Assembly: GCA_008360975.2 (NCBI GenBank)
Contig: CM039199.1
Coordinates: 3,488,530 to 3,552,529 of the forward strand
Direction of reading: 5' to 3'
Length of the DNA: 64,000 nt
Origin: Lichenostomus cassidix
Lineage: Eukaryota; Chordata; Aves; Passeriformes; Meliphagidae
Shown here: positions 48,801 to 60,600 of the stretch, in pieces
Layout: every line of letters starts with the position of its first letter
Numbering within the stretch: position 1 is the first letter of the stretch
Notes under the pieces: model-generated
Databases searched by the model: none
What the model was told of the DNA's origin: nothing
Seen by the model: the letters and a program-made list of their open reading frames with translations, nothing else
Made by a program: the position numbers and the translations under genes

Positions 48801-51800
48801 AGTTAAGCTATTTAAATTCAGTTAAATCCATATGGCAACCTCCATCTCACATTTACTGTGTCTCTGCTTGCATTCACACTAACCAGGTTTTTCTTCACTC
48901 CTTTTCCCTTAAGCCTGCTTGGCATGGAAAGTATACAAATATCAAATATTTGTGTCTGGCAAAGGATGCTTCTCCTACCCTCAACTCTGACAAGTAGGGT
49001 CAGAATTCAAGTGCAAATGCCCCAGGTCTTCCTCCAAGTGTTCAAAGATTTTATTCACACATGATTCACATTTGTTTTATTCACATGTACTCATTCTACT
49101 TATGCTGGCTGGAGGTTATAACCATGTTACAGATGAGACCAGTATATCACACCAAGATTTAACAGCAAGCTACTGAGTTGCTGAAACCTTAGTACATTTG
49201 ATCAATCATTTGCCCAAGGGTCAGTACTGAAACCCTTTGCATTTAGGATGGACTTACACAACAGCTTCTAAAGCAGGTCTGATTCCTCTGCAGCATCCAT
49301 TTACACTTTGTCAAACACTTCCAAACTTCAGCTCATTTGGATGCATTAAGTGTCCCACTGATTCTCAGCTCTAAACACCTCACCTTTGAACAATTCTCTT
49401 TTGGGAAAATTCAGCTGGTACTTAGAGCCCTGAAAGGAGAAGAGAGACTACAGCAAGCAGAAAGAGAGCAAAATACATATTTAATTATAGAAATGAGCAA
49501 GGGAGGTGAAGCAAAGTCCACTCGCCTTTCCTTTGATTGTTTCTAGTATTTGTTAATGGCTTTAGTTATCCCAGGTGGCCTGTTCAGGCACACTTAATTG
49601 AATGTGGAAAGTTTTATTTGGAAATGCACTTAAGATTCTGGCTGATTAAAGCATCCTTATTTTATGAGATTCGAATTATTATTTAGTATATAAAAATAAC
49701 CAATAAAGATGGTAAGATACTCCTTTTTTACTCATCATACCCTTCAATCAGCAACTAAAGTGTTTAACAACTGCATGCCTACAGAGAGGCTCTAAAGTGA
49801 AGCACCTAATTAAGTGCTCTGGAGATAAAAAACAAACCCAAACCACCCTGGAAGTAGCAAGATTTCCCACAGCACTTCCACAGAGCTGCTTTGTGCTTCA
49901 CAGGGACAAAAATCAGGGGCAAGATTTTCTGAGCTACTTGCAAATGTTGAATGTGAAATTCCCTTTCAACACTAAATTTGCAGCATCTAAAATCCAAATT
50001 CCCAACACTCTCCTCCCTGCAAAGCTGTGGCAATCCTGAGGGAATCCCCTGTTGCTTTTCAGTCATTTTTGAGCAGCACAAAAAAGAGGAGTAAGCCCAA
50101 TTTCCATTCTCCATCCATTAGGTAGTGTATTTACAAGATACTGGGTGATTAAGCAGCATCACCAGGTCCTGACAATAGCCTTAGCTAAGACAAAGCAGCA
50201 TTTCATCTTCATAATTGAACAGCTTTTCATTTGATGGTAAAAATATTACATGACATGTAAATGGTAGGATTTACATTCTCAATTTAGTTTCTTGGTCATT
50301 AATGCCAGATTCATGCCAGGGATCTGGGATACACTTGGGAAGAAGGTACCAGATTGCTCACTCATCAAACCCCACCTGGCAGATGCATTGCTGCTGGAAT
50401 ACAGACCTTAAAGAAAAAGGCTGATGTTCCAATAAATCACAGGGATCATAAAGAGCCCCATGTTCCCAGTGCCTGGTAGAACACTGAGTTACAACACTTC
50501 ATTCATCCTTGGCTCTGGTGTAAGGCCCAGAGGAGTCCATGGCCCTTCACATGGCTGAAATAGTGGTCATTTATCCCTGTTACAAAACCATTATACACAG
50601 CTCAGCCAGAATTTATCTTCCACAACTGTTCCCCTGAGAACTTTAATAGTTCTGGGTCAGAAGCAAACAGTTGCTTTTTGTTCCAGATCTGTCAGGTGGG
50701 ACACACTTACCAGCACTTGCCTCAAATATCTCTGGCATTAGGCACTATCAGAGTTTCCTTCCTGAGACATGCAAACATAGCCACAATCAGTAAAAAAATA
50801 GGGATTGGAAGAAATACAATGTAATTTTGCAACTGTGGAAACACTGCAAGGTTCTTGACACACACAGGTTCCCAAATGCAGCTGGAATATGGGGTGGCAT
50901 TCACAGAACCAAAGGATAGTCACAGATATTCACAGGCTACTGTGTCTCAGCCACAGATGAGCCACAAGAAAGCCTGAATGCAAGCAGCAAACAGATGCCA
51001 GATTTGTCATCTGGCAAACAAACAGGCATTGATACCCAGCACTAACAACATCTGCACCTTCAGTGATGTCTACAGAAACATGGGAGATCCAACCCCATTA
51101 ACCCAGTGGGCCATCCTGGCTCACACTCTTTGGTTTGGACCAACTCTGAAGCCAAAATTTAGTCAAATCCATCAGACAGGTTGGATTGGAAGTTCTCAGA
51201 GAGTACAACCCCATATCCCTCTCCCTGAAACCATTGCAGAAACTGCAATTTCTCAGCACCCTTGGAAAAAAGCATCAGCCAACTGACTGAGATATCCAGG
51301 TGTGAATGCTTTGCCCGCACTAGATGCATTTTCAAGTGTAGAACAAATTTTGAGAGTCCATGAAGGACACATTTTAATTGAATCCCTCAAGGTTTAAATT
51401 AAATTAGCACGAAGTTACAGTCCCTGCAACTTTCCCCATACTGTTGGTTCTGCTGATTCTTAGCCTATTTTGCTTTGCATATGCTAAAAATTCAAGTATA
51501 CCAACAGGTCAGCTCTTGCAGGCAACTTTGCTGAAGAACCATTTAAATCATTCCAAGCTTTGATTTTTGTTTGTTCCTGCTTTCTGTTTTCACGCTTCCC
51601 TGGCTTGCTGACTCAATCAAGATCCAGAAGCCTCCAAGAACTGTGCAGAAGGCTGACTTTGCAGTATGTTTGGCCCATATCTGAGAGATGCCTCACTTTT
51701 AGCATCAGATTTCTAGTGAGAAACTGGTGCATCTACCAATTCCTTCTACTTAGGAGTTGCTTCTTATTCATGATCTTCCTTGAGCAGTTGTCATGTTCCT

Positions 51801-54800
51801 TTTTTGAAGTGTTATTAATTGACAAGGTCTTGTCATGCTGTAGCTTAATTTCATTTTCTAAATCCAGCCTATTTGACAAAATGACAACCTTATTAAACCC
51901 CACTAAACACATTTGCATGTTTTATGACCGTCTCCTCATGAGACTTCGTCAATCATGTTTTCAGACTCAATGATCAGCACCACACCCAGGGATTTCCAGC
52001 TCAAAATCTATTACACATAGGGTTGAGATTAGTACTCTAATTCGACTTATCTGAATTGCAAATGCAGTGTTTTGTGTAGACTGGGAACTTCATGCATTTA
52101 AAAGAAATGTCAACACTTCAAAAGACTAATTTAGCACCTGGTACTGTAAGACATTTCCCATCTTTCCACTATTTGCACATGACAGAACACAATGGTTCTT
52201 TTCCCAGCCTTGATGCACAACCCAGGAGGCCACAGACTGTGTGGCCACTGAGGTAGCACTACTCTTCCCAAGGAGTGACTGATGCTTTTGGATCAGCAGG
52301 CAACCAGAAGCTCAAAGAAAGGCTCAAATCCATACTTTTGCATCTGAACACAAGGCAGAGCCTGAATATCACATCCCTCTCCCCTGCATCCTGTTTTTCA
52401 GGGTAATATGCACAACCTTCAAGAACCATCCTGCCAACAGAAAGTTTAGATTTGTTTCCAGGCCTCCTAATGAGCCTAAACCTGGGATGAATGGATTGTT
52501 TTCTTTGTCTCTGAGGCATCATTAACCAAATTCTCCTAAAGCATTGTGCTTCCTCCCAAGGCATAAGCTTCAAGAACACCATCCATAAGCTGCCTCATTT
52601 ATATCCACGCTAAACACATCAGTTTACAGCCTACAAAAATGGTTAACATTTCTGCAGACTCATATCTGAACATCCCAGCGGATCATGAAGGGACTCATTT
52701 TACACCACCAGCTTGGCACTCTCCCTGTACCCTCAAAACATAGCTATTTGGGAAGCTAATCCCCAAAGGAACAGGACCACCCAGGCACTGCAGTTGTGAC
52801 TTGCTCTGCCTTCTGAACTTGTTTGACCAACCAGACATCCCACTATGGAAGCACAGCATGCACCCATGGACTCCACATCAGGAGTGACTCGTGTTCCTCA
52901 GGCCACAACCACTTTTGCAAGGATCCTGTTAGACTGATAGGAAATTTTCCCATTATTTTATATTTTAACATTTGCTTGGAAGCTTACATGCAGCCCTACT
53001 ACTTTTTTTTCTTCATTTTTTTCACACCAACTGATTAAATCCCAGTCTATTTAAGGAACATTTTCCCTTTCTTCCATTCCTTCAATATTTTGAACAAGGC
53101 TGAGCTTAAGATACTGTAACAATTATTTACAAAACATAATGCTAAAGCATTATAGAGACTTCCACTTAGCCAGGGTTGAAGCAATATGACATTTTTTCTG
53201 TTTCTCCAGCATACCCTGGGGTTAGGCCTCTGCTGCAGCATGACAAGCAGAATATACATTTTAACAGACAACACAAGAAGAAGGAATGTTTCCAAGACAC
53301 ACACAGCCTGAAAATAAAACAACCATGCCTCTTTCCCTCTGTCTCCTCGCAAATAACTGGTCCAGGTGAGATTTCCTGCTCAGGCACAACAAAAGCAGGA
53401 CAGGTGGGATGTCACAGGCAGGCATTGCTTCCACACCATCTATTAACTGACACAGCAGCTTAACTTTCCTAGTTCTCAACCTAGAGACTATAAAATCAGG
53501 TTTCTGCATAAAAATGGGACAAACCTGTAAAGGTCTTTGGCCTGCAAAGATCTTCCATGCACCATGCTGTTGATGTAGGGTCTGACTCAATTCCCACAAA
53601 GACACACAAAAGGCTCCCACAGACTTGCAAAGAAGGAGCTGAATCAGAACCACAATCACAGACCCTGTGATAATGATTTCAACATTTCCCAGTAACCCAG
53701 ATAAACAGCTCTGAAACAGGACAGGCAATTACAGGGGCCCTCGCTGAGACCCTGTGCAAATTAGCATTGAGCTTTGAGCCTGTTTCTTGATGCTCTCCCA
53801 GCACAAACCTCTGTCCACCTGCTCTAGAAAATGCCTGAGCTCTGAGGGGCAGGTCTGACATTTCAGTGCAAGTCACTGCCTTCATTCCACTGAACTGGAA
53901 TCACAGCCTCTGCTGCAGCACACAGGAGTGCAGGTGAGTTCTGACACTCAGCAATGGAAACATCTCTGCTTCTTTCAGCACCCACAGCATTTGATTCACA
54001 TATTGCATGATATCAGACCAATTAATGACCTAAAAGGAAGGGGCAGGAGGCACATTTATGGACACAGCAGCACATAGCTGGGGTGATTACAGAAATTTGA
54101 ATAGGACATGATGCCAGACTGACCCCACCTGGGGAAGGTGGGACACAGGGGGTCCATCTCGATTACTCTCAGGTCCCAGAAAGGAGAGCAAAACCATTTC
54201 TGTTCCAGACACTCTGCAGATGGGAAATGCAGTGTGTGGTAGAGATATTCCTTATGATAGTTACTTGAAGTTAATTTTTTTCATCACAGGAATAAGCTTT
54301 GGAACTATGCTGTGTCTCTCTCCTGGCAGCCATCACCAGCTGTGTTTTCAAGAACTCTTCCCAAATGCTTCACAGATACAGAGACACAGATACTGAATGG
54401 AAAAAACCCAACACTGAGCAGAAAATACAACACTTCAATTTCTGATAACACCTACAAAAAGCTGCCTCCTGTCATAGATAGGCTTTTTTGGGACTGATGC
54501 TCTGAGAACACCTTAATCTGGTTCTCATTTACAGTTTCCCTTGGAAGAGTGACAGGTACAAGGGGACAAGGTAGGAATATAAAATGGCCAGGAAACAAAC
54601 ACTTGACAGTAATTCTGCACTCTACAACAATTTCATTTATAGAAATCTTTTCCCATTGCTCCTGTCCTAGGTCAGCAAAATTTGAGGGAACAGTGAGGAC
54701 CCAAGATTCAAGAGCTCAAATCATTACACTTGTCAGTGCAAGAGAAGATGTTGTTCTTACAGCAAAACAGTTTCCCACACAGTATTTGGAATCTGCTGTG

Positions 54801-55047
54801 CTGAAGATGATAGCAGACTTGACAGATGCCCTGAATACCTTAAGACCAGCTCAGTCAGTGCTCCATTATTAAAGGAATAAGCAATAGGGTAATATTTCCT
54901 ACAGTACACTTCATATAATCCATATGAAAAGGTGTGAGATAGTAAAATTCACAAGAGCACTGGAAGCAGCAGTGGGAAGGAACAGCAGGTGCCTTCTTGC
55001 TGGAGAAGGGTCAAAGAAATGGTGCCTTTTAATATCCACATGCTGGA

Positions 55048-55117
55048 GATGCTGGCTTGATGGCTGGACTTGATGATCTCAGAGGTCTTTTCCAGCCTGA
55101 ACAATTCTATAATTCTA
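55048..55117 (+). mobile_element. CR1 LINE 3'-end fragment
   Basis: The block GGCTGGACTTGATGATCTCA, then GAGGTCTTTTCCAGCCTGAA, followed by AATTCTATAATTCTA, is the terminal segment of CR1 with its characteristic short ATTCTATGA-like repeat tail. Upstream similarity is weak, so the left border is approximate. Confidence 0.8.
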
Positions 55118-55702
55118 AAAGGAGCTGCAGGAATTATCTTTCTTCAAACTACCTCCTTTCAGACATACAAGAGAGGGACAGTGAGGCAGAATTCGTCTAT
55201 AAAGAATTCCACTTCCCATGTAAAGCAGAGATGAGAGCCCTTATCCTTTCCCTCTCTTCTGGGATTTCCAAGCCACCTAAGCCCAGCACTGCACTTCTTT
55301 CACCTGCTGACCCCAGTGCCCCTGGCACAGCAGCTCCACTGTGGGGAAGAGGGAGCTGTGATAGCTGGAAGAAGAGGAGATGCACAGATTGCCAAACCTC
55401 ACTTCAGAGAGCCCAGGCAGAGCTGGAGGAGGCTGCAGGTACCTCATTGTGCAGAGGGGCACCAGCAGCACAAAGGGCCAGAACTGCAGCTGGGAGTGAT
55501 TTGGGAGCTGACACTGCTGGCACAGAGGGCACTAGCATTCACCTGATCTTCTAAGAGAGTCCAGAGTGGATAATCACTTTCCTGAAGGCACATGTATCCA
55601 ATTCCTGATTTATCTGCTGATTTTCAGTCACTCTTTTTAACCCAAGCAGAACGACATAGCATTTAGGCAGTATCTTAGATGTTTACTGTGTTCCAATCCT
55701 TT

Positions 55703-55966
55703 TGTGCTGGTTTCATCTGGGATTGAGTTAATTTTCTTCCCAGTGCCTGGTATTGGACCATGTTTTGGATTTGTGCTGAGAAGAGAGTTAATAACACAGG
55801 GATGTTTTCATTTCTGCTGAGCAAGTGCTTACAGAGTCAAGGTCTTTTCTGCTCCTCACCCCCTAGTGAAGGGCTGGGGACACAAGAAATAGGAGGGACA
55901 CAGCTGACTCCAACAGGATATCCCAGGGCATCATGCTCAGCAGATGAAGTTGTGGGAAGACAGTAG
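55703..55966 (+). mobile_element. Degraded LTR remnant of an avian endogenous retrovirus family
   Basis: The stretch begins with TGTGCTGGTTTCATCTGG and continues through a GAGTTAATTTTCTTC block, a GTTTTGGATTTGTGCTGA block, a GATAACACAGGGATG-like block and a GCAAGTGCTTACAGAGTCAA block. I remember this order of segments from a very common interspersed LTR in bird genomes. The 3' part, near GCATCATGCTCAGCA, is diverged and I cannot place the end or any target-site duplication. No internal retroviral genes are seen beside it, so it is probably a solo LTR. It sits inside a large SPNS2 intron, in antisense orientation to the gene. The family name is not assigned. Confidence 0.65.
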
Positions 55967-57492
55967 GACAAATAAGAATGAACAAATGAACACTGTGTAC
56001 AAATGACCATATATACTAATCCCTTAACTACTTTAGCTAATTACCCCCAAATCCTTAAATTGAAATTCAACTCTGAAAACATCAGTCCAGTTCAAGAGCT
56101 CCCCTACTTCCAGCTGTGGGACCCCATCCACTGCAAGGAGATCAATGAGAACCTAAACATATGTCCATAACATAAGAAGTGCTTATAAGAAGGTCACTGG
56201 TTCTCTCTAAAATGCTTCTCTCTTTGGGCTCTGATCACAGCTGCTTTTGCAGAATGTTATAAGAGACATATAAAGAAAAGACATAAAGAAAAAACCAAAA
56301 AAAGGTCCTTTATTTTAGATGAGAGGTGTTCTTTCTCTGGAAAGGGTGTTTCCTGGCCAAGAGTAAACCATAGAACAATTTACTGAGTTAAAGCCTTCCA
56401 CATTTGGCCATATGAATTTTGCTCAAGAAATGCAGCCAACATCCAATGCTGGTGAAAGCCAGAATAACATGTGAGTGCCACTGCCTGCTTTAGGTGGAAA
56501 CTCTCTTTTATTAGAAACTGCAGAGCATGTGGGTGGGCAGGAGGGAGCAGGGTGGAGAGGTTTAGTCCTTGGTTGCCATTCTTTAGGCATGACCACAATG
56601 CTGCAATCTCTGGAACGCAGCTGGACAGAAAGGATGAGGAATAACCCTGCCTCCCTTGGGGAAATCAGTCTGATGATGCCAGGAGCTGTGATTTGTCTCT
56701 CCAGGAATGTTGCCACCTGCAGTAATTAAATCTCCTCTATAATGTGATTTAAACAAGAGGATATTTCCCCCCGAAACTGCCAGATCGTTGTTTCCTCAAA
56801 ATGCCTCTGACAGACAAGAAAATGACTGCAGTGAGGAGTCCTCAGAATGGGGTACTGCAGCTGTCCTGGGAGCAGGAGAGGGATGCAGAGCTTGGCAAAA
56901 TTAAGTGAGCCTGGCAACTCCATCACCAGCTCCCCAGACAAATCCATGGACAAGTGTTAAAGGAGCTGAAACTGTTTCTGATCTCCATGTTACCATCCTC
57001 CTTCTCTGCTTTGGTGGACATGAACCAAAGTCCATCTGTAAAACCACTGCTGGATGCATTTTCTTATTCCACATACCACAAGCAGACTTCTCAATAAAAT
57101 CCAATGGCTTCAGTTACATATCAGGACACAAGAGAACCACTGTGTAGCCATGGATTCCTTTCCCCAAGACTTTTGTAAAGCCTTTTAAAGCTTCTTTAGG
57201 ATCTCCCTCAAAACAAAGCCCTTACATCAACAGAAATTCTTGCTTAGATATGCTTCATCTGTTACTTTTTATGAATATGCAAGATCAAAGGGTGACAGCT
57301 TTCACAGTTAAGCAAACACAGTTACACAGAGCACACTTCTCCCACAAAAGGTCAGATAATACAACACATTAAATATTAAATACACACAAGAGGGATATGT
57401 TCCCCTTGAGCACACTGGGATGGGGAGTAATTTAAGAATATATTGTCCGTACTTTTAGGACACCCTGCAAAGTGCCTTTGCAAAGATCTTAC

Positions 57493-57629
57493 CTGTTCAG
57501 TGATGAAGGAGCTTGAAAAGGTGACAGCTGACCAAAAGAAGATCCCACAGCTGAGAATGATCTTTCTGTTGAACCGATCACCAAGGTAACCAAAGATAGG
57601 TGCTGCAACCATGAAACTACATATGAAAA
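57493..57629 (-). CDS. SPNS2: SPNS2 exon, TM2 to TM3, with MFS motif A
   Basis: This 137-bp exon encodes 45 full codons, about human residues 147-191, after a split codon (1 base from the previous exon, 2 bases here). It begins [14 protein letters not shown], which is TM2, followed by [10 protein letters not shown], the major facilitator motif A in the loop between TM2 and TM3. The Asp of that motif corresponds to human D163, implicated in the gating and proton-coupling network of the transporter. TM3 follows ([14 protein letters not shown]), ending SSFITEQ where human has SSFIPQQ. The acceptor reads ctcctttgcag and the donor gtaagat. The methionine inside the exon is internal, not a start. 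The next exon is almost 16 kb away on the left. Confidence 0.96.
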
Positions 57630-60600
57630 CTGCAAAGGAGAGAAAAAGGAAAGAAACGTTTAATAAACATCAGACCAAGAACATGAAAACTAATTTTCTG
57701 CAAGCCAAATCCTCTAGAGAGCAGTTCCATTTAATTAGACACTCTGCAGCCCTGCCTTAGAGAGTGGTGCAGGCCGACAGGCTTTCTGAAGTCAGTGTTT
57801 CCTTAATCAAACAGATTTTTCATTTCCAGAGAAAGTTCAGACCAGTGAGCTCATGTTACTTTATCACAACAGCCCCTCACAGTGAGCTGAGCTCAGATCT
57901 GGGGATGGGCAAAACCAGGACAGAATTGAGAGCTTCTGCTTAAATGTTATTGAGAAGATGAAGTGGAGGTTGGAAGGAGTTTCAAGTGAACAGAAAACAA
58001 GGCAAGGGCTCCTTGTTGGCTCTTGCAGCTGACACCTGAGAGAAATAGGCCACAGAAGCTGAGGTTCTTTCATCCTAGCACTTCATTCCTAGCCATACCT
58101 ATTTTAAAGAAATTATGAAACAGTGAGGAAAACCAGTAAACTCCACTATCATCCTTTGGACACCAGCCCTGTCTCCTCACTGGGTCCTTTCACCATCACT
58201 GAATTTCTATTTCAACCCATCACTGAGCAACAGCTTCACTAGAACAGAGAGTTTTAACCTACAATGTCCAAACAGGCCAGCATTATCGCCATCTGAAAGT
58301 TCACAGTTTGTTCCCTCCAAAACCCCCAAAGCATTAGCCAACTCCTGTCATATAGGAAGAAGGCTCTTGACAGAGTAACCTCTGCAAAATCACCTCGATT
58401 CAGAGTTCACTCCTCCAGCACAGCACAAAACAATCTGGCTGGTCACACCCCTGAGAGCACCTGAAATGGGGCAATCACACCATATTCCTGACTAATTTGG
58501 ATTGCTGCAGAAATTGCCAGGTTTAAAGCTGATTTATACCTGTCTTTTGTCTGCCCACATTAGAGATTTGGATAAGGGCAATTACATGGATTTTATTGAT
58601 GTGTAGTATGAACTCTGACTGGCTGTCTTGTATTCAGCAAATCCAGAAGGATTTGGGTGGAACACCAGAATACGTGGAGATCTCTCTTTAGTCACACAGT
58701 TCTGATTTGTTATCAGGTAGGTCTTGGAGGGCACTGTGGGGTTTTGGCATAGCCTAATCCCAGCTGTCTATTTTAATTGTATAAATGGGGTGGGGGGATA
58801 GAACAGGTGAAAACAAAAAGAGCAGAGGACAGAATCCCCCTTTGGTTGGAATTTGCATATAAAATTAAAATGGTTAAGACCCAAATCATGAATTTTTCAT
58901 GGCTGATGATATATGATAGTTCAAAAACGTGCAGAATGCTGAACTGTGACTAAATGTCTCTCCTTTTTTTAGTGTGTTAAGATGTCAAAGCTGCTTTATA
59001 AATAATACATATCCATTTGCATCTATGTTTTGTGAGCCATGGGAATGTGTATGTATTTTGCACTGTAATACTTGATCTAAGTTACAGATTTACTTATTTT
59101 ACATTTAGAATAAAATGATTGGAGATAATAGAGAAATGTTAAGGGCTGGAAAGCAGCACATGCAACATCACATCAACATACTTCAATAGCAATGCTATGG
59201 ACAGTTTTGCTGTTTAGCTCACACATAAACCCTTATTGATAGAACACAATCCCTGCATCCATCCCAAAATCCTTGTGCAAATAAAAACCTGTTGAATAAA
59301 ACTATGAGCAGTGTTTTCATCTCTGTTTTACAGAGAAACTAATCCAGGAGTGGCTCACAAATCTCTGCTGGGCAAGGGCACATCTGCCCTGGCCATACTC
59401 CAACAAGGCACTTAAGCACATGCTTATATTAGGCACTTTAGAGCCATCAATTCCATGATTAAGTGCTTTCCTGAATTAACACCAAGGGCTCGGCACATTG
59501 CAAAGCTGGTGCAGCAGCCTGGCATGAAGGATATGTGGCTGTTTATTGGGAATGAGAAGCAGAAAATGACTGTGACTCGTCCAGAGCAGTGTGCCCACTG
59601 CAGTTTGATCTTTTCCTTGGAAGGGCGCTGCAATTTATTCATCTCAGAATCCCACATTCTGCCATTTTTATGATGTAAAAAGTCACGAAACTGAAAAAGG
59701 TTCCAAGGGAAAATTAGAAACATCCAAGTCAGCATCCCACCATTTCAAATATCAAATAACATGGTTAATTCAACTTGGAGACATGCAGGGTGTGATCCAA
59801 AATTCACATTAATCAGTGGGATTATTAGCTTCAATGACCTCTACATCATAAATGAAAAGTCTAATTCTGGAATCTGGGCAAAATGCACAGAGCTCCTCTT
59901 TCAAATAAAACAAACTAAAAAAAAGATTGTCCAATGACTTTCCAACAACATACATCCTGCTGCTACTCAAATCCCTTTGGAGGATTTATTTTTGGAAGAC
60001 TCTGAGCTGTGAGCTTTGTCAGTGGTAAGCAGCTGACTTGACAGCTCCACAAGGTGTAAAGCGAAAGGACAACAGAGCCAAATAAATAACAGGTAACGGA
60101 ACACAGCTGTCACAAGAATAAATGCAATTTATATCAGAGTATTTATGACCCAAATATGCATCAGAGCATTGACTGACTCAAATAAATGCAGAGTACGATG
60201 GCTGTGTGGTCTGTCAAAAGGATTTGCCTGTTACAGGCATTTCCCATGAATCAATTTTTGCAATTACTCCTGCCAGTGACAGCCAACACTTCTGAACCCC
60301 AGCCTGGGCTGGCAGAACAGAGGTGAATAAAAGTAGGGCACATTGCCAGCTGGGATGGAAACCTGAGCTACTGTAGACCAGGAGCTGAGGTTCTGTAACA
60401 TCTCAACACCACGAAAGAGGGACCTCCAGAAGACACAAAACTGCAGCACATTCACTTGGAGAGAGGGGCAGCAGAAACATGGCAATTTGTAGGAAAGAAG
60501 GCTGAGCATAAGGCAAAGGGTTGCATTCCACTAAAGGAGCCTGGCACCAGTGCCAGCCTCTTCCTCTCTGGCTTCTCTCCCCCTTCCACAGCATTTTCTG

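Larger units (their letters stand above)
41566..57492. other. SPNS2 intron of 15.9 kb, with repeats
   Basis: This is the largest complete intron in the window. It contains CR1 fragments at about 42205-42416, 45668-45727, 48427-48800 and 55048-55117 and an LTR remnant near 55703-55966. Between them I recognise no exon or RNA gene. Open frames of 100 to 165 codons occur here (for example 55057-55554 and 51560-51973 on the plus strand), but they lack known domains, overlap repeats or low-complexity sequence, and have no splice context. An AT-rich stretch near 45840-46110 looks unlike its surroundings and is listed separately. Confidence 0.8.
11186..57629 (-). other. SPNS2: SPNS2 gene, partial span (nine exons plus candidate last exon)
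   Basis: The minus strand carries a partial SPNS2 gene. In vertebrates SPNS2 is a 12-helix plasma-membrane transporter of the major facilitator superfamily that exports sphingosine-1-phosphate, notably from endothelial cells, and it is needed for lymphocyte egress, heart development and hearing. Nine exons join in frame and, compared with the human protein as I remember it, match along their whole length with scattered conservative changes, so the paralogs SPNS1 and SPNS3 are less likely. Introns run from 1.1 kb to 15.9 kb. The first coding exon is absent from the window. The 3' end is uncertain: the left limit used here is the stop of a candidate terminal exon. No stop, frameshift or bad splice site suggests a pseudogene. 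Confidence 0.95.

Noticed and set aside
52259..52582. Minus-strand 107-codon frame with a basic stretch (QRQRKQSIHPRFRLIRRPGN)
   Set aside because: The sequence does not match a family I know, and no poly-A tail or flanking duplication supports a retrocopy.
55057..55554. Plus-strand open frame of 165 codons
   Set aside because: Its start lies inside a CR1 3' end and the remainder has no recognised domain or conservation evidence.
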